From Oceanicola sp. 502str15 (GTDB lineage: Bacteria > Pseudomonadota > Alphaproteobacteria > Rhodobacterales > Rhodobacteraceae): DNA of 64,000 bases. Both the position numbers and the translations under genes were made by a program. Below, piece after piece: positions 53,624 through 61,622 of the stretch. Each line of letters opens with the position of its first letter. Positions within the stretch are counted from its first letter, which is position 1. The stretch lies in assembly GCF_024105635.1 (NCBI RefSeq), contig NZ_WYDQ01000001.1:1612001-1676000 (forward strand), written 5' to 3'. Below the pieces are notes generated by a model. That model did no database searches. It worked only from the letters and a program-made list of their open reading frames with translations, and was not told where the DNA came from.

Positions 53624-55546
53624 TCATCGCGCCCCCTCCCAGTTCAACCGGGCTTCGGCCCGCGCCTCTTCCCAGATCGTACAGAGCCGGGCGTAGCGCT
53701 CGGCCATCTGCGCGGTCGCCGCCGCGTCCGACAGCTCACCTTTCATCCAGCCTCGCGCCGCATCGCCAAAGATCGTCCGCCCTACGGCGAAGCCCTTGAC
53801 CAGCGGCTGCCGGGCGGCGAGCGCAAAGCTCGCCGCAAGCTCATCCTCGGGTGCATCGAGCCCCAGAACTACGATGCCGCGGGTGTGGCTGTCGTTGCGC
53901 TCGATCGCCGCCACCGCAAGGCGCCAGGCCTCTTCGGTGCGGAACGGCTCCAGCTTCCACCAGTCGGGGTAGATGCCGGCATCGTAGACGCTCTGGATCA
54001 GCCGCGCCGAGGTGTCATCCTGCACCGGGCCGACCTTGGAGGGGATGATCTCGAGCAGGAACTCGAGCGTGTTGCGCCGCGCCGCGGTGAACAGGCGCCT
54101 TGCGCGCTCGATCTGGGTCCGGGTGGTTTTGGCGTCATCGTCGGGGTGGCAGAAGAGCAGCAGCTTCACCACGTTCTCCCGCGCCCATTCGCGCAGGCGT
54201 CCGAGGTCTTCGCCAAGGTCCGGCTCGAACTCGATCGGGCGCGATCCCGGCAGCTCAGTGGGCCGCCCGATCCAGAGGCCGCTGCCCGAGGCGCGGTGCA
54301 GCGCCGAACGCCCGATGCGGTTGTCGCACAGAATGCCATGGCCGGGCCGCCCGCCCTGCACCTGCAACGCCGCGTCGAGGCAAAGCTCCTTGAAGGCCCC
54401 GCCCTTCTCGGGCGTGTAGCCCTCCATCTCTTCCAACTGCTGGCGATGGTCGAAGGCGAAGGTCTTGAGCGCGGACCAGTCGCCCGCACGGTTGGTCGCC
54501 CAATGCACCTGCTCCAGCTCCGCGTCGTTGCGCAGATCGGGGCGCTTCACCCCGCGCTCGAAGAAGAACTGCAACTCCTCCCAGCTCGGATAGGCCGGGG
54601 CGCAGCCGTGGCGCGACACCGCGAAAGCCCCGCAGGCATTGGCGTATTTCAGCGCCACCGGCCAGCTTTCGTCGTCGAGCCAGCCCCTGAGCAGGCCCGA
54701 CATGAAGCCGTCGCCCGCGCCGAGCACGTTGAACACCTCTATCGGAAAACCCGGCCCCGCCTCGCCCGCGTCGAGGCTGTCGGGGATCGCGCCGGTGAAG
54801 GCCACCGCTCCCGCCGCGCCGCGCTTGCACACCAGCACCGCACCCGACACCGCCCGTACCGCGCGCAGGGCCGCGATGGTGTCGGTCCTGCCGCCCGCGA
54901 TGTGAAACTCCTCCTCGGTGCCCACGATCAGGTCGAACAGGTGCAGCGTCGATTGCAGCTTGGCCGTCACCGCCGCGCTCTCGACAAAGCGGCTCTCGCC
55001 GTCGCCGTGGCCCGCCACGCCCCAGAGGTTGGGGCGATAGTCGATGTCGAGCGCCGTCTTCTGGCCGCCCTCGCGGGCAAGGGTGAGCGCCTTGATCGTG
55101 GCCGCCTCCACCTGCGGGTGGCTGAGGTGGGTGCCGGTGGCCACGACGGCGCGGGCGCGGCGGATGAAGGCGGGGTCGATATCTTCCACCGTCAGCCCCA
55201 TGTCGGCGCAGTTCTCGCGGTAGAAGATAAGCGGAAACTGCTCCTGGTCGCGGATGCCCAGCAGCACCAGCCCGGTCAGCCGCTCGGGGTCGGTCTTGAC
55301 GCCCTCGGTGTTCACCCCTTCGCGCTCGAGCTGCTCGCGAACGAAGCGGCCCATGTGCTCGTCGCCGACCGCCGTGATGACCGCAGATTTCAGGCCGAGC
55401 CGGGCGGTGCCGCAGGCGATGTTGGTGGGGGAGCCGCCGATGTACTTGTCGAACGAGCCCATGTCTTCGAGCCGCCCGCCGATCTGGGCGCCGTAGAGAT
55501 CGACCGACGAGCGCCCGATGGTGATGAGGTCAAGCGCGTCAGACAT
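53624..55546 (-). CDS. iolC: 5-dehydro-2-deoxygluconokinase IolC fused to DUF2090 (IolJ-like aldolase)
   Basis: A 640-residue fusion. Residues 1-325 are a PfkB-type kinase (ITIGRSSVDLYGAQIGGRL, YIGGSPTNIACGTARLG, and the catalytic aspartate in LGAGDGFMSGLLRG). Residues from about 335 are DUF2090, an aldolase-like domain (LLLFCHPDDDAKTTR, EIIPSKVGP, PDWWKLEP, IVVLGLDAPEDELAASF). The kinase makes 2-deoxy-5-keto-gluconate-6-phosphate. The second domain may cleave it to dihydroxyacetone phosphate and malonate semialdehyde. This fusion is common in proteobacteria. The 228-base upstream spacer may hold its own promoter. Confidence 0.94.
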   Translation of the reverse strand: MSDALDLITIGRSSVDLYGAQIGGRLEDMGSFDKYIGGSPTNIACGTARLGLKSAVITAVGDEHMGRFVREQLEREGVNTEGVKTDPERLTGLVLLGIRDQEQFPLIFYRENCADMGLTVEDIDPAFIRRARAVVATGTHLSHPQVEAATIKALTLAREGGQKTALDIDYRPNLWGVAGHGDGESRFVESAAVTAKLQSTLHLFDLIVGTEEEFHIAGGRTDTIAALRAVRAVSGAVLVCKRGAAGAVAFTGAIPDSLDAGEAGPGFPIEVFNVLGAGDGFMSGLLRGWLDDESWPVALKYANACGAFAVSRHGCAPAYPSWEELQFFFERGVKRPDLRNDAELEQVHWATNRAGDWSALKTFAFDHRQQLEEMEGYTPEKGGAFKELCLDAALQVQGGRPGHGILCDNRIGRSALHRASGSGLWIGRPTELPGSRPIEFEPDLGEDLGRLREWARENVVKLLLFCHPDDDAKTTRTQIERARRLFTAARRNTLEFLLEIIPSKVGPVQDDTSARLIQSVYDAGIYPDWWKLEPFRTEEAWRLAVAAIERNDSHTRGIVVLGLDAPEDELAASFALAARQPLVKGFAVGRTIFGDAARGWMKGELSDAAATAQMAERYARLCTIWEEARAEARLNWEGAR

Positions 55547-55774
55547 TGGCCCACCTCACCCGGTTGAGGCTCTGCCCGAGGGCGTCCGGGCTCGCGAAAG
55601 TGGCGGTGGCCGGCTCGGCGGCCCGGCGGCGCGCGCCCGGCTGTCCAACGTTCAGCATGTCCTGTGGTCTTTCTCGTTCGATCAAAGTGCAGATGGGGCG
55701 CAAACGGCCTCCGGGCCGACACGACCAAATTGTGCCACCGGTTGCAAGACCCCCTCCGGCCCCCCGGCGCGGCC

Positions 55775-56086
55775 TCAAACCTGCACGAACACCCGACCGT
55801 CCGCGATGCGGGTGGCATAGGTGTTCAGATTCTCGCAGGCCGGCGGCGTCTCGACCTCTCCGGTGCTGGCGTCGAAGACAGAGGCATGCTTGGGGCATTC
55901 GATCGTCGTCTCCACCACCAGCCCCCCGGCCAGATGCACTTCTTCGTGGGGGCACAGCCCATCGGTGCAATAGTAGTTGTTGTCGTGATCGCGCAGGATG
56001 ATGAAGGTCCGCGCGCCGTGATCGAAGCGAATGACATCTTCGGCCTCGATGTCCTCGATGGCGCAGGCGTCGACCCAGTCGGCCAT
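55775..56086 (-). CDS. mocE: MocE-family Rieske-type 2Fe-2S ferredoxin
   Basis: A 103-residue ferredoxin. The Rieske ligands are C45-P-H47 and C64-P-K-H67 (spacing C-x-H-x16-C-x2-H), and the protein starts MADWVDACAIEDIEAEDVIRF. MocE proteins were named from rhizopine (methyl-inosamine) catabolism in Sinorhizobium, where they carry electrons to an oxygenase. Here the gene follows a membrane di-iron hydroxylase by 32 bases and precedes iolC. A ferredoxin reductase partner is not adjacent. Confidence 0.88.
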   Translation of the reverse strand: MADWVDACAIEDIEAEDVIRFDHGARTFIILRDHDNNYYCTDGLCPHEEVHLAGGLVVETTIECPKHASVFDASTGEVETPPACENLNTYATRIADGRVFVQV

Positions 56087-56118
56087 GGCTGTCTCTCCTT
56101 TTGTCATGCAGGGTGGTT

Positions 56119-57141
56119 TCACTTCGCCGCGGCGGCCTGCCTTGCCTTCAGCCGTTCCTTCTTGCGGCGAAACCGCTCCTTCATCCGCGCCTCGGCCTCC
56201 TTGCTGCCGTCGTGCCAGGTGCCGAACAGCTTATCGAGCGGCACCAGCCCCGCGCCGCCGTAGTTCACCTCGAAATACTTGTGATGCAGGTGATGAACAT
56301 AGGCGTGGCTGTCGAGCATGGCGCCCTCCGTCAGCTCGAACTTCTCGAAGCCGAGGTGGCCGTTGACCGAGCCGAAGCCCACCGCATGCAGGGTGAAATA
56401 GGCGCAGACCGGGTTGGAGGGGATCAGCAGGTGAATCCAGGCCTCGGCCATGTAGGGAAAGCCCTCGCCCGGGTGCATGCTGAGCGAAGACCACGGGCTC
56501 GGGTTGATCGAGTTGTGGTGCACCGAATGGATGTGCCGGTAGAGCGGCGGCCAGTGGATCGCCCGGTGCAGGCAGAAGAAATAGGCTTCGTGCAGAGCCG
56601 GGGCGAGCAGGATGACCACGCTGAGCCAGAGCCAGTGGGTCGTCCAGGGCAACCAGACGGCCCAGGTGTTGGCATAGGCCCAGAGCATCACGATCTCCAC
56701 CACGGTCCAGAGCGGGATCGTCACGAAGAAGGAGCGCAGGAAGTTGTCGAGGTTCTGGCTCTTGAACCAGAACACGTCGGAGGGGTGGTCGGCAGGGAAT
56801 TTCGCGTTGTATTTGAAGCGGTTCTCCTGCTTGCGCTTCACGTAGTAGACAAACTCGAAGCCGCCGAGAAAGGCGAACATGCCCAGCGCGTTCAGCGAGT
56901 AGAGATAGAGGTAGTTGCCCAGCGAAAGGCGGGCGAGGCTGTCCCACGCCGGGATCAGCACCAGCACCCAGAGCAGCGCGGTGGCGAGGTGAAAGGTGTT
57001 CCACGGCCAGAGGTAATCGGGGATCCAGGCCAGCACCTTGCGAGCGCTGAACGGGCGCTGCCAGATCGGCGCCGGTTGGAGCGGCGCATTGGGCGCCCAA
57101 TTGCCCCGCTTGTCCCTGCTCCCCAGCTCCAGCTCGTCCAT
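56119..57141 (-). CDS. fatty acid hydroxylase superfamily membrane oxygenase (MocD-like candidate)
   Basis: A 340-residue integral membrane protein with about five hydrophobic segments. Histidine boxes of the sterol desaturase/fatty acid hydroxylase family are HRAIH, HIHSVHH and HHLHH (in HAYVHHLHHKYF), which bind two irons. The C-terminus is lysine/arginine-rich (KERFRRKKERLKARQ). Pairing with a MocE ferredoxin suggests the oxygenase that uses it. In rhizopine catabolism, MocD-MocE-MocF remove an O-methyl group. A lipid substrate is the alternative. The start at 57141 was chosen over a longer frame lacking family sequence. Confidence 0.85.
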   Translation of the reverse strand: MDELELGSRDKRGNWAPNAPLQPAPIWQRPFSARKVLAWIPDYLWPWNTFHLATALLWVLVLIPAWDSLARLSLGNYLYLYSLNALGMFAFLGGFEFVYYVKRKQENRFKYNAKFPADHPSDVFWFKSQNLDNFLRSFFVTIPLWTVVEIVMLWAYANTWAVWLPWTTHWLWLSVVILLAPALHEAYFFCLHRAIHWPPLYRHIHSVHHNSINPSPWSSLSMHPGEGFPYMAEAWIHLLIPSNPVCAYFTLHAVGFGSVNGHLGFEKFELTEGAMLDSHAYVHHLHHKYFEVNYGGAGLVPLDKLFGTWHDGSKEAEARMKERFRRKKERLKARQAAAAK

Positions 57142-57234
57142 CTTGCCGCCCTCCCCGGCTGGCCTCCCATGGCGGCCGTTGTGGAACCGCGCCCGAGGGC
57201 AGATCAATCCCGGCGCTGGAGGGCGCGGGATTTC

Positions 57235-57290
57235 GTTTCAATTTGAGCTAACATCGTGCCAGAATGATACGCGTATATTCAAAATGAAAC
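57235..57290. promoter_or_regulatory. divergent operator region between the moc/iol run and the LacI gene
   Basis: GTTTCAATTTGAG (57235-57247) and TTCAAAATGAAAC (57278-57290) form an inverted pair matching at 11 of 13 positions. Between them the palindrome ATACGCGTAT (57267-57276) has the central CG step favoured by LacI-family operators and is flanked by GAAT and ATTC. The region lies between start codons 163 bases apart and is far richer in A/T than its surroundings. It is likely the site where the LacI regulator controls both sides. Confidence 0.6.
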
Positions 57291-57303
57291 GGACGCTGCC
57301 CCC

Positions 57304-58332
57304 GTGAAACGCCAGACAATCTCCGATCTCGCAAAGGCGGCCGATGTGTCGGTCTCCACCGTGAACCGTGTGCTGAACCAGCCCGAGACGGTGCGCAAAC
57401 ACACCCGCGAGCATGTGCTGGCCACCGCCGGAGAGATCGGCTTTTACGGCGTCGGCACGCTGGAGCGCTCGGTTCGAAAGGGGCGCGCGCCTCACAGGCT
57501 CGGCGTTCTGCTGCAACAGGGGGGCCGCGCCTTCTACCGCAACCTCGGCGCGGCGCTGCGGCAGGAGGCCGCCCGCCGGCAGGAAGCCCCCGTCGAGCTG
57601 ACCCTCACCTATGTCGACGACCTCTCCCCCGACAACATCGCCGCGCAGCTCGCCGCCCTCGGCAAGAGCTGCGATGCCCTCGCCCTCGTCACGGCGCAGC
57701 ACCCCAAGGTGGCCGATGCGATTGATGCGCTCACCGCAGGCGGCACCCCGGTCATCGCCCTCGTCGCCCCGCTCACCGCCCGCGCAAACGTGGGCTATGT
57801 CGGGCTCGACAGCTACGCGGTCGGGCGCACCGCCGCCTGGGCCTTCGACAGCATGGTGCACCGCCCCGGCGAGATCGGCCTGCTCATCGGCAACCACCGC
57901 TACCGGAACCACGAGCTGAACGAGGCCGGATTCCGCTCGTATTTCCGCGAGCACAACACCGCCTTCACCATCCTCGAGCCCCGCGCCACCCATGAATCCG
58001 CCGCCGTGGCCCGCGAAATGGTGGAGGGGCTGTTTCACGACCACCCCGACCTCTGCGGCCTCTTCGTTTCGGGCGGTGGCATCACCGGCGCGCTGGCCGC
58101 CCTGCGCGATGTGCCCAAGCGCCAGGGCTTCGTCGCGGTCGGATACGAGCTGTTTGAGGCCACCCGCGACGCGCTGATCGACGGCACCCTGAAGATGGTC
58201 ATCTCCCACCCGCTCGATCGCATTGCCCGTGCCGCCTTGGATGCCATGATCGAGGCCAAGCAGGGCGGCCCCAACGCCGGGGCCCGCCAGCTAGCCCTGG
58301 CTTTCGAAATCTACACCTCGGAAAACATCTGA
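57304..58332 (+). CDS. LacI-family transcriptional regulator
   Basis: A 342-residue regulator. The N-terminal LacI helix-turn-helix is TISDLAKAADVSVSTVNRVLNQPETVRKHTREHVLATA (in parts, residues 5-43). A periplasmic-binding-type effector domain follows (HRLGVLLQQGGRAFYRNLGAAL, VGYVGLDSYAVGRTAAW, GLFVSGGGITGALAAL). The effector-domain flavour is close to regulators of inositol and related cyclitol genes. It diverges from the MocD/MocE-iolCB run and probably represses it in the absence of inducer. Confidence 0.88.
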   Translation: MKRQTISDLAKAADVSVSTVNRVLNQPETVRKHTREHVLATAGEIGFYGVGTLERSVRKGRAPHRLGVLLQQGGRAFYRNLGAALRQEAARRQEAPVELTLTYVDDLSPDNIAAQLAALGKSCDALALVTAQHPKVADAIDALTAGGTPVIALVAPLTARANVGYVGLDSYAVGRTAAWAFDSMVHRPGEIGLLIGNHRYRNHELNEAGFRSYFREHNTAFTILEPRATHESAAVAREMVEGLFHDHPDLCGLFVSGGGITGALAALRDVPKRQGFVAVGYELFEATRDALIDGTLKMVISHPLDRIARAALDAMIEAKQGGPNAGARQLALAFEIYTSENI

Positions 58333-58432
58333 CCCCCTGCCCTGCGGCTGCCAGAACGCCAACGGCGCGTTTTCCTTGCTACAAGGTGGCAATCGAGCGG
58401 CTCCGACGTGCCGACCATCGCCGCGATCCCCT

Positions 58433-58582
58433 TTTGCGGCCCGCGCCGAGGCCATGATGATCGGCCCGGTCTATGGGCGCAAATCCATGCAAGGCATGAT
58501 CGACCTTGCCAAGACGGGCGTCTTCCCGAAAGGTTCGAGGGGTCCCTGCGCCCAGCTCGGTGGCGCATCTGCGCTCAACGCT
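58433..58582 (+). pseudogene. decayed C-terminal fragment of 1-aminocyclopropane-1-carboxylate deaminase (acdS-like)
   Basis: In one plus-strand frame the bases read FAARAEAMMIGPVYGRKSMQ, then GMIDLAKTGVFPKGSRGPCA, then QLGGASALNA. This matches the C-terminal end of ACC deaminase/D-cysteine desulfhydrase proteins, where TEAM..DPVY..KSMQG.IDL...G.FP.GS.VLYAHLGG.PALN is conserved. The usual VLYAH has changed to GPCAQ. The frame then runs out of family likeness, and nothing upstream of it (58333-58432) resembles the catalytic part. So it is a remnant. The rest of this 326-base spacer (58583-58658) holds only the GGAGGGA ribosome site of the next gene. Confidence 0.75.
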
Positions 58583-58658
58583 ACAGCTGCCACCAGAACG
58601 ACGGCTGACCTTCACCGCGCCCGCGACGCCACTCACCCGACCCGGAGGGAAGACGCCC

Positions 58659-61049
58659 ATGACGAACGCACATCTCAAGACCATCGAGCAGCGGCTGCTG
58701 TGGCTCTCCCACTGGATGATCCACAACGCCAACCACATCCGCCCCAAGGCGGACGGCATCAAGGTCGGCGGGCATCAGGCGTCCTCCGCCTCCATGGTCT
58801 CGATCATGACCGCGCTCTACTTCTCGGCGCTCCGCCCCGAGGACAGGGTGGCGGTGAAACCCCATGCCTCGCCGGTCTTTCATGCGATGCAGTACCTGAT
58901 GGGCAACCAGACCCGCGAGCGGATGGAGAACTTCCGCGGCTTCGGCGGGGTGCAGAGCTACCCGAGCCGCACCAAGGATGTCGACGATGTCGACTTTTCC
59001 ACCGGCTCGGTCGGGCTTGGCGTGGGGATCACGGCGCTGGCCTCGCTGGTGCAGGATTTCATCGCCGCCAAGGACTGGGGCGACATCACCCCGGGGCGCA
59101 TGGTGGCGCTGGTCGGGGATGCCGAGATGGATGAGGGCAACATCTACGAGGTCTTGCAGGAGGGCTGGAAGAACGACCTGCGCAACACCTGGTGGATCAT
59201 CGACTACAACCGCCAGTCGCTCGACGGGATCGTGCGCGAGGGCCTGTTCACGCGGATCGAGAAGATCTTCGACGCTTTCGGGTGGGACGTGGTGAAGGTC
59301 AAGTTCGGCACCCTGCAACGCGCCGCCTTCGAGGAGCCCGGCGGCAGCAAGCTGCGCGACTGGATCGACGCCTGCCCCAACGCCGAATACGCCGCGCTCA
59401 CCTACATGGGCGGCGAGGTCTGGCGCAAACGGCTGATGGACGATCTCGGCGATCAGGGCGATGTCACCGCGCTGCTGGAGCGGCGCAGCGATGACGAGCT
59501 GGCCGACCTGATGGAAAACCTCGGCGGCAACTGCGTGCATACCATGGCCGAAACCTTCGCCGCCATCGACCACGACCGGCCCACCTGTTTTCTGGCTTAT
59601 ACGATCAAAGGCTGGGGCACGCCAATCGCCGGCCACAAGGACAACCACGGCGGCCTGATGACCAAGGCGCAGATGGCGGCCTGGCAGGTCGACATGGGCG
59701 TGCCCGAAGGACAGGAATGGGAGCCCTTCGCCGCCGTCCCCGATGCACCTGCCCTCCAAGGCTTTCTCGACAAAGTGCCCTTCTTCGCCAAGGGCACCCG
59801 CCGCCACGCCGACGCCAAGCTGCCGGTGCCCGCAATCGAGTTTGCCACCGACCGCGAAATCTCGACCCAGGCCGCCTTCGGCAAGATCCTCGACGAGCTG
59901 GCAAAGGGCCGGACAGACCTTGCCGCCCGGATCATGACCACCTCCCCCGACGTGACCGGCACCACCGGCCTCGGGGCCTTCGTGAACCGGCGCAAGCTCT
60001 TCGCCCGCAAGCCCGAGAGCGACGCCTTCATCGAGCATCGCATCCCCTCCACCGCAAAGTGGAACTTCGCCCCCGAGGGCCAGCACCTCGAACTGGGCAT
60101 CGCCGAGATGAACCTGTTCCTGCTGCTGGGGGCCGCCGGACTGTCGCACAGCCTCTGGGGCAAGCGGCTCATTCCCATCGGCACGGTCTATGACCCCTTC
60201 GTGCACCGTGGTCTCGATGCGCTGAACTACGCCTGCTACCAGGACGCCCGCTTCCTGATCGCGGGCACACCCTCGGGCGTCACCCTCGCGCCTGAAGGCG
60301 GCGCGCATCAGTCCATCGGCACCCCGCTCACGGGCATGGCGCAGGACGGGCTGGCAAGCTTCGAGCCCGCCTTTGCCGACGAGCTGGCCGTGATCATGGA
60401 ATGGGCCTTCGACTACATGCAGCGTGACGGCGAGGGCGACCCCGACGAGCGCACCTGGCTGCGCGACGAAACCGGCGGCTCGGTCTACCTGCGGCTGACC
60501 ACCAAGCCGCTCGAACAGCCCGGCAAACGGGTCGACGACGACTTTCGACAGGGCGCGATCGACGGCGCCTACTGGCTGCGCAAGCCGGGGCCCAACTGCG
60601 CCATCGTGATCGCCTATCAGGGCGCAATTGCCGACGAGGCCATCGCCGCCGCCGGTCTGATCGGAGAGCACCGCCGCGACGTCGCGGTGCTGGCCGTCAC
60701 CTCCGCCGACCGCCTCAACGCCGGCTGGACCGCCGCCCAGCGCGAACGCACGCGCGGCAAGCCCAAGGCGCTGTCGCACGTCGAAAGCCTGCTCGGCGCG
60801 CTGCCCTCCCATTGCACCCTCGTCACGGTGATCGACGGTCACCCCGCCACGCTCTCCTGGCTCGGCTCGGTCGCGGGCCACAAGACGGTGCCCCATGGCG
60901 TCGAGCATTTCGGCCAGACTGGCTCGATCGACGACCTCGCCCGCCATTTCCAGATCGACCGCACCGCGATTGCACGTTCGGTCAGTGAGCTGACGGTCGG
61001 AGACAGATCCCCCGGTGCCGCGCTGAACTCCCTGCGGATCGGGGCTTAG
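58659..61049 (+). CDS. transketolase-like, pyruvate dehydrogenase E1 (AceE)-related ketolase
   Basis: A 796-residue thiamine-diphosphate enzyme. The N-terminal part has ADGIKVGGHQASSASMVSIM, HASPVFHAMQYLMGNQ and the TPP/Mg motif GDAEMDEGN...IDYNRQSLDG, like homodimeric AceE. It is some 90 residues shorter than AceE. The middle part has LGIAEMNLFLLLGAAGLS and the C-terminal part LAVTSADRLNAGWTAAQRER. No E2 or E3 gene is beside it. Some Rhodobacterales carry such lone genes, annotated as transketolase. The start at 58659 follows GGAGGGA. The longer open frame upstream overlaps the acdS remnant in another frame. Confidence 0.85.
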   Translation: MTNAHLKTIEQRLLWLSHWMIHNANHIRPKADGIKVGGHQASSASMVSIMTALYFSALRPEDRVAVKPHASPVFHAMQYLMGNQTRERMENFRGFGGVQSYPSRTKDVDDVDFSTGSVGLGVGITALASLVQDFIAAKDWGDITPGRMVALVGDAEMDEGNIYEVLQEGWKNDLRNTWWIIDYNRQSLDGIVREGLFTRIEKIFDAFGWDVVKVKFGTLQRAAFEEPGGSKLRDWIDACPNAEYAALTYMGGEVWRKRLMDDLGDQGDVTALLERRSDDELADLMENLGGNCVHTMAETFAAIDHDRPTCFLAYTIKGWGTPIAGHKDNHGGLMTKAQMAAWQVDMGVPEGQEWEPFAAVPDAPALQGFLDKVPFFAKGTRRHADAKLPVPAIEFATDREISTQAAFGKILDELAKGRTDLAARIMTTSPDVTGTTGLGAFVNRRKLFARKPESDAFIEHRIPSTAKWNFAPEGQHLELGIAEMNLFLLLGAAGLSHSLWGKRLIPIGTVYDPFVHRGLDALNYACYQDARFLIAGTPSGVTLAPEGGAHQSIGTPLTGMAQDGLASFEPAFADELAVIMEWAFDYMQRDGEGDPDERTWLRDETGGSVYLRLTTKPLEQPGKRVDDDFRQGAIDGAYWLRKPGPNCAIVIAYQGAIADEAIAAAGLIGEHRRDVAVLAVTSADRLNAGWTAAQRERTRGKPKALSHVESLLGALPSHCTLVTVIDGHPATLSWLGSVAGHKTVPHGVEHFGQTGSIDDLARHFQIDRTAIARSVSELTVGDRSPGAALNSLRIGA

Positions 61050-61150
61050 GGGGATTGGCACCGGATGGGTGGCCCGGTGGGGCGATAAGGGTGAGGCGAC
61101 GGCGGGTGACGTGCATCAGGGGTTGAACTACGCCGCATAACATCCATATA

Positions 61151-61166
61151 CCATCCACACGGATGG
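61151..61166. promoter_or_regulatory. candidate operator upstream of the ribbon-helix-helix gene
   Basis: CCATCC (61151-61156) and GGATGG (61161-61166) form an inverted repeat separated by ACAC, ten bases before the start codon. Another ATCCAT half-site lies at 61142-61147, giving evenly spaced CATCCATATACCATCC. It is well placed for autoregulation by the downstream repressor-type protein. Confidence 0.5.
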
Positions 61167-61175
61167 AGAATCGAA

Positions 61176-61592
61176 ATGAACGCCGTCAGATCGCAGCGCG
61201 ATAAGACCCCAGATAGCGAAAAGATCACGATCAACCTCGGGTATGTCGATCTCGGGCGAATCGACCTTCTGGTGCAGGAAGGCTTCTATTCCAACCGCAG
61301 CGATTTCATCCGCACCGCGATCCGCAACCAGCTCGACAGCCATGCCGACGTGGTCCGCAGTTCGGTCGAGCGCCACACCCTCGAGCTGGGCCTGCGCGAC
61401 TACACCCGCGCCGATCTCGAGGCGCTGCGCGACGTTGGCGAGGTTCTTCACGTCAAGGTCGTCGGCCTCGCCCGCATCGACCCCGACGTGACGCCCGATC
61501 TCGCATTGGACACCATCGGCTCGATCACCGTGCTGGGCGCCCTGCAAGCCTCGCGCGAGGTGAAGAACGCCCTCGCAGACCGCATACGCTAA
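61176..61592 (+). CDS. ribbon-helix-helix (CopG/NikR-like) transcriptional regulator
   Basis: A 138-residue protein. The N-terminal ribbon-helix-helix (about 16-53) reads KITINLGYVDLGRIDLLVQ, then EGFYSNRSDFIRTAIRNQLD. The C-terminal part (about 75-130) is helical and may bind an effector or form tetramers. The long C-terminus recalls NikR, but the metal-binding histidine/cysteine set is absent. It lies 30 bases before a PHA depolymerase gene and 126 bases after the ketolase. It probably regulates itself and the depolymerase. Confidence 0.85.
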   Translation: MNAVRSQRDKTPDSEKITINLGYVDLGRIDLLVQEGFYSNRSDFIRTAIRNQLDSHADVVRSSVERHTLELGLRDYTRADLEALRDVGEVLHVKVVGLARIDPDVTPDLALDTIGSITVLGALQASREVKNALADRIR

Positions 61593-61622
61593 CCCGCCAT
61601 ACCTTATCCAAGGACACCACAG

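Noticed and set aside
55547..55774. Possible extra gene in the spacer between mocE and iolC
   Set aside because: Open frames there are arginine/proline-rich shadows without start sites or family likeness. The region is better read as a leader or promoter for iolC.
58376..59134. 252-codon frame starting in the LacI-ketolase spacer
   Set aside because: Its first third is the acdS remnant. It then runs out of frame across the ketolase gene. The fragment was reported as a pseudogene, not a CDS.
58581..61061. 826-codon minus-strand open frame opposite the AceE-like ketolase
   Set aside because: The plus-strand frame has TPP-binding motifs and a good ribosome site. The antisense frame has neither.
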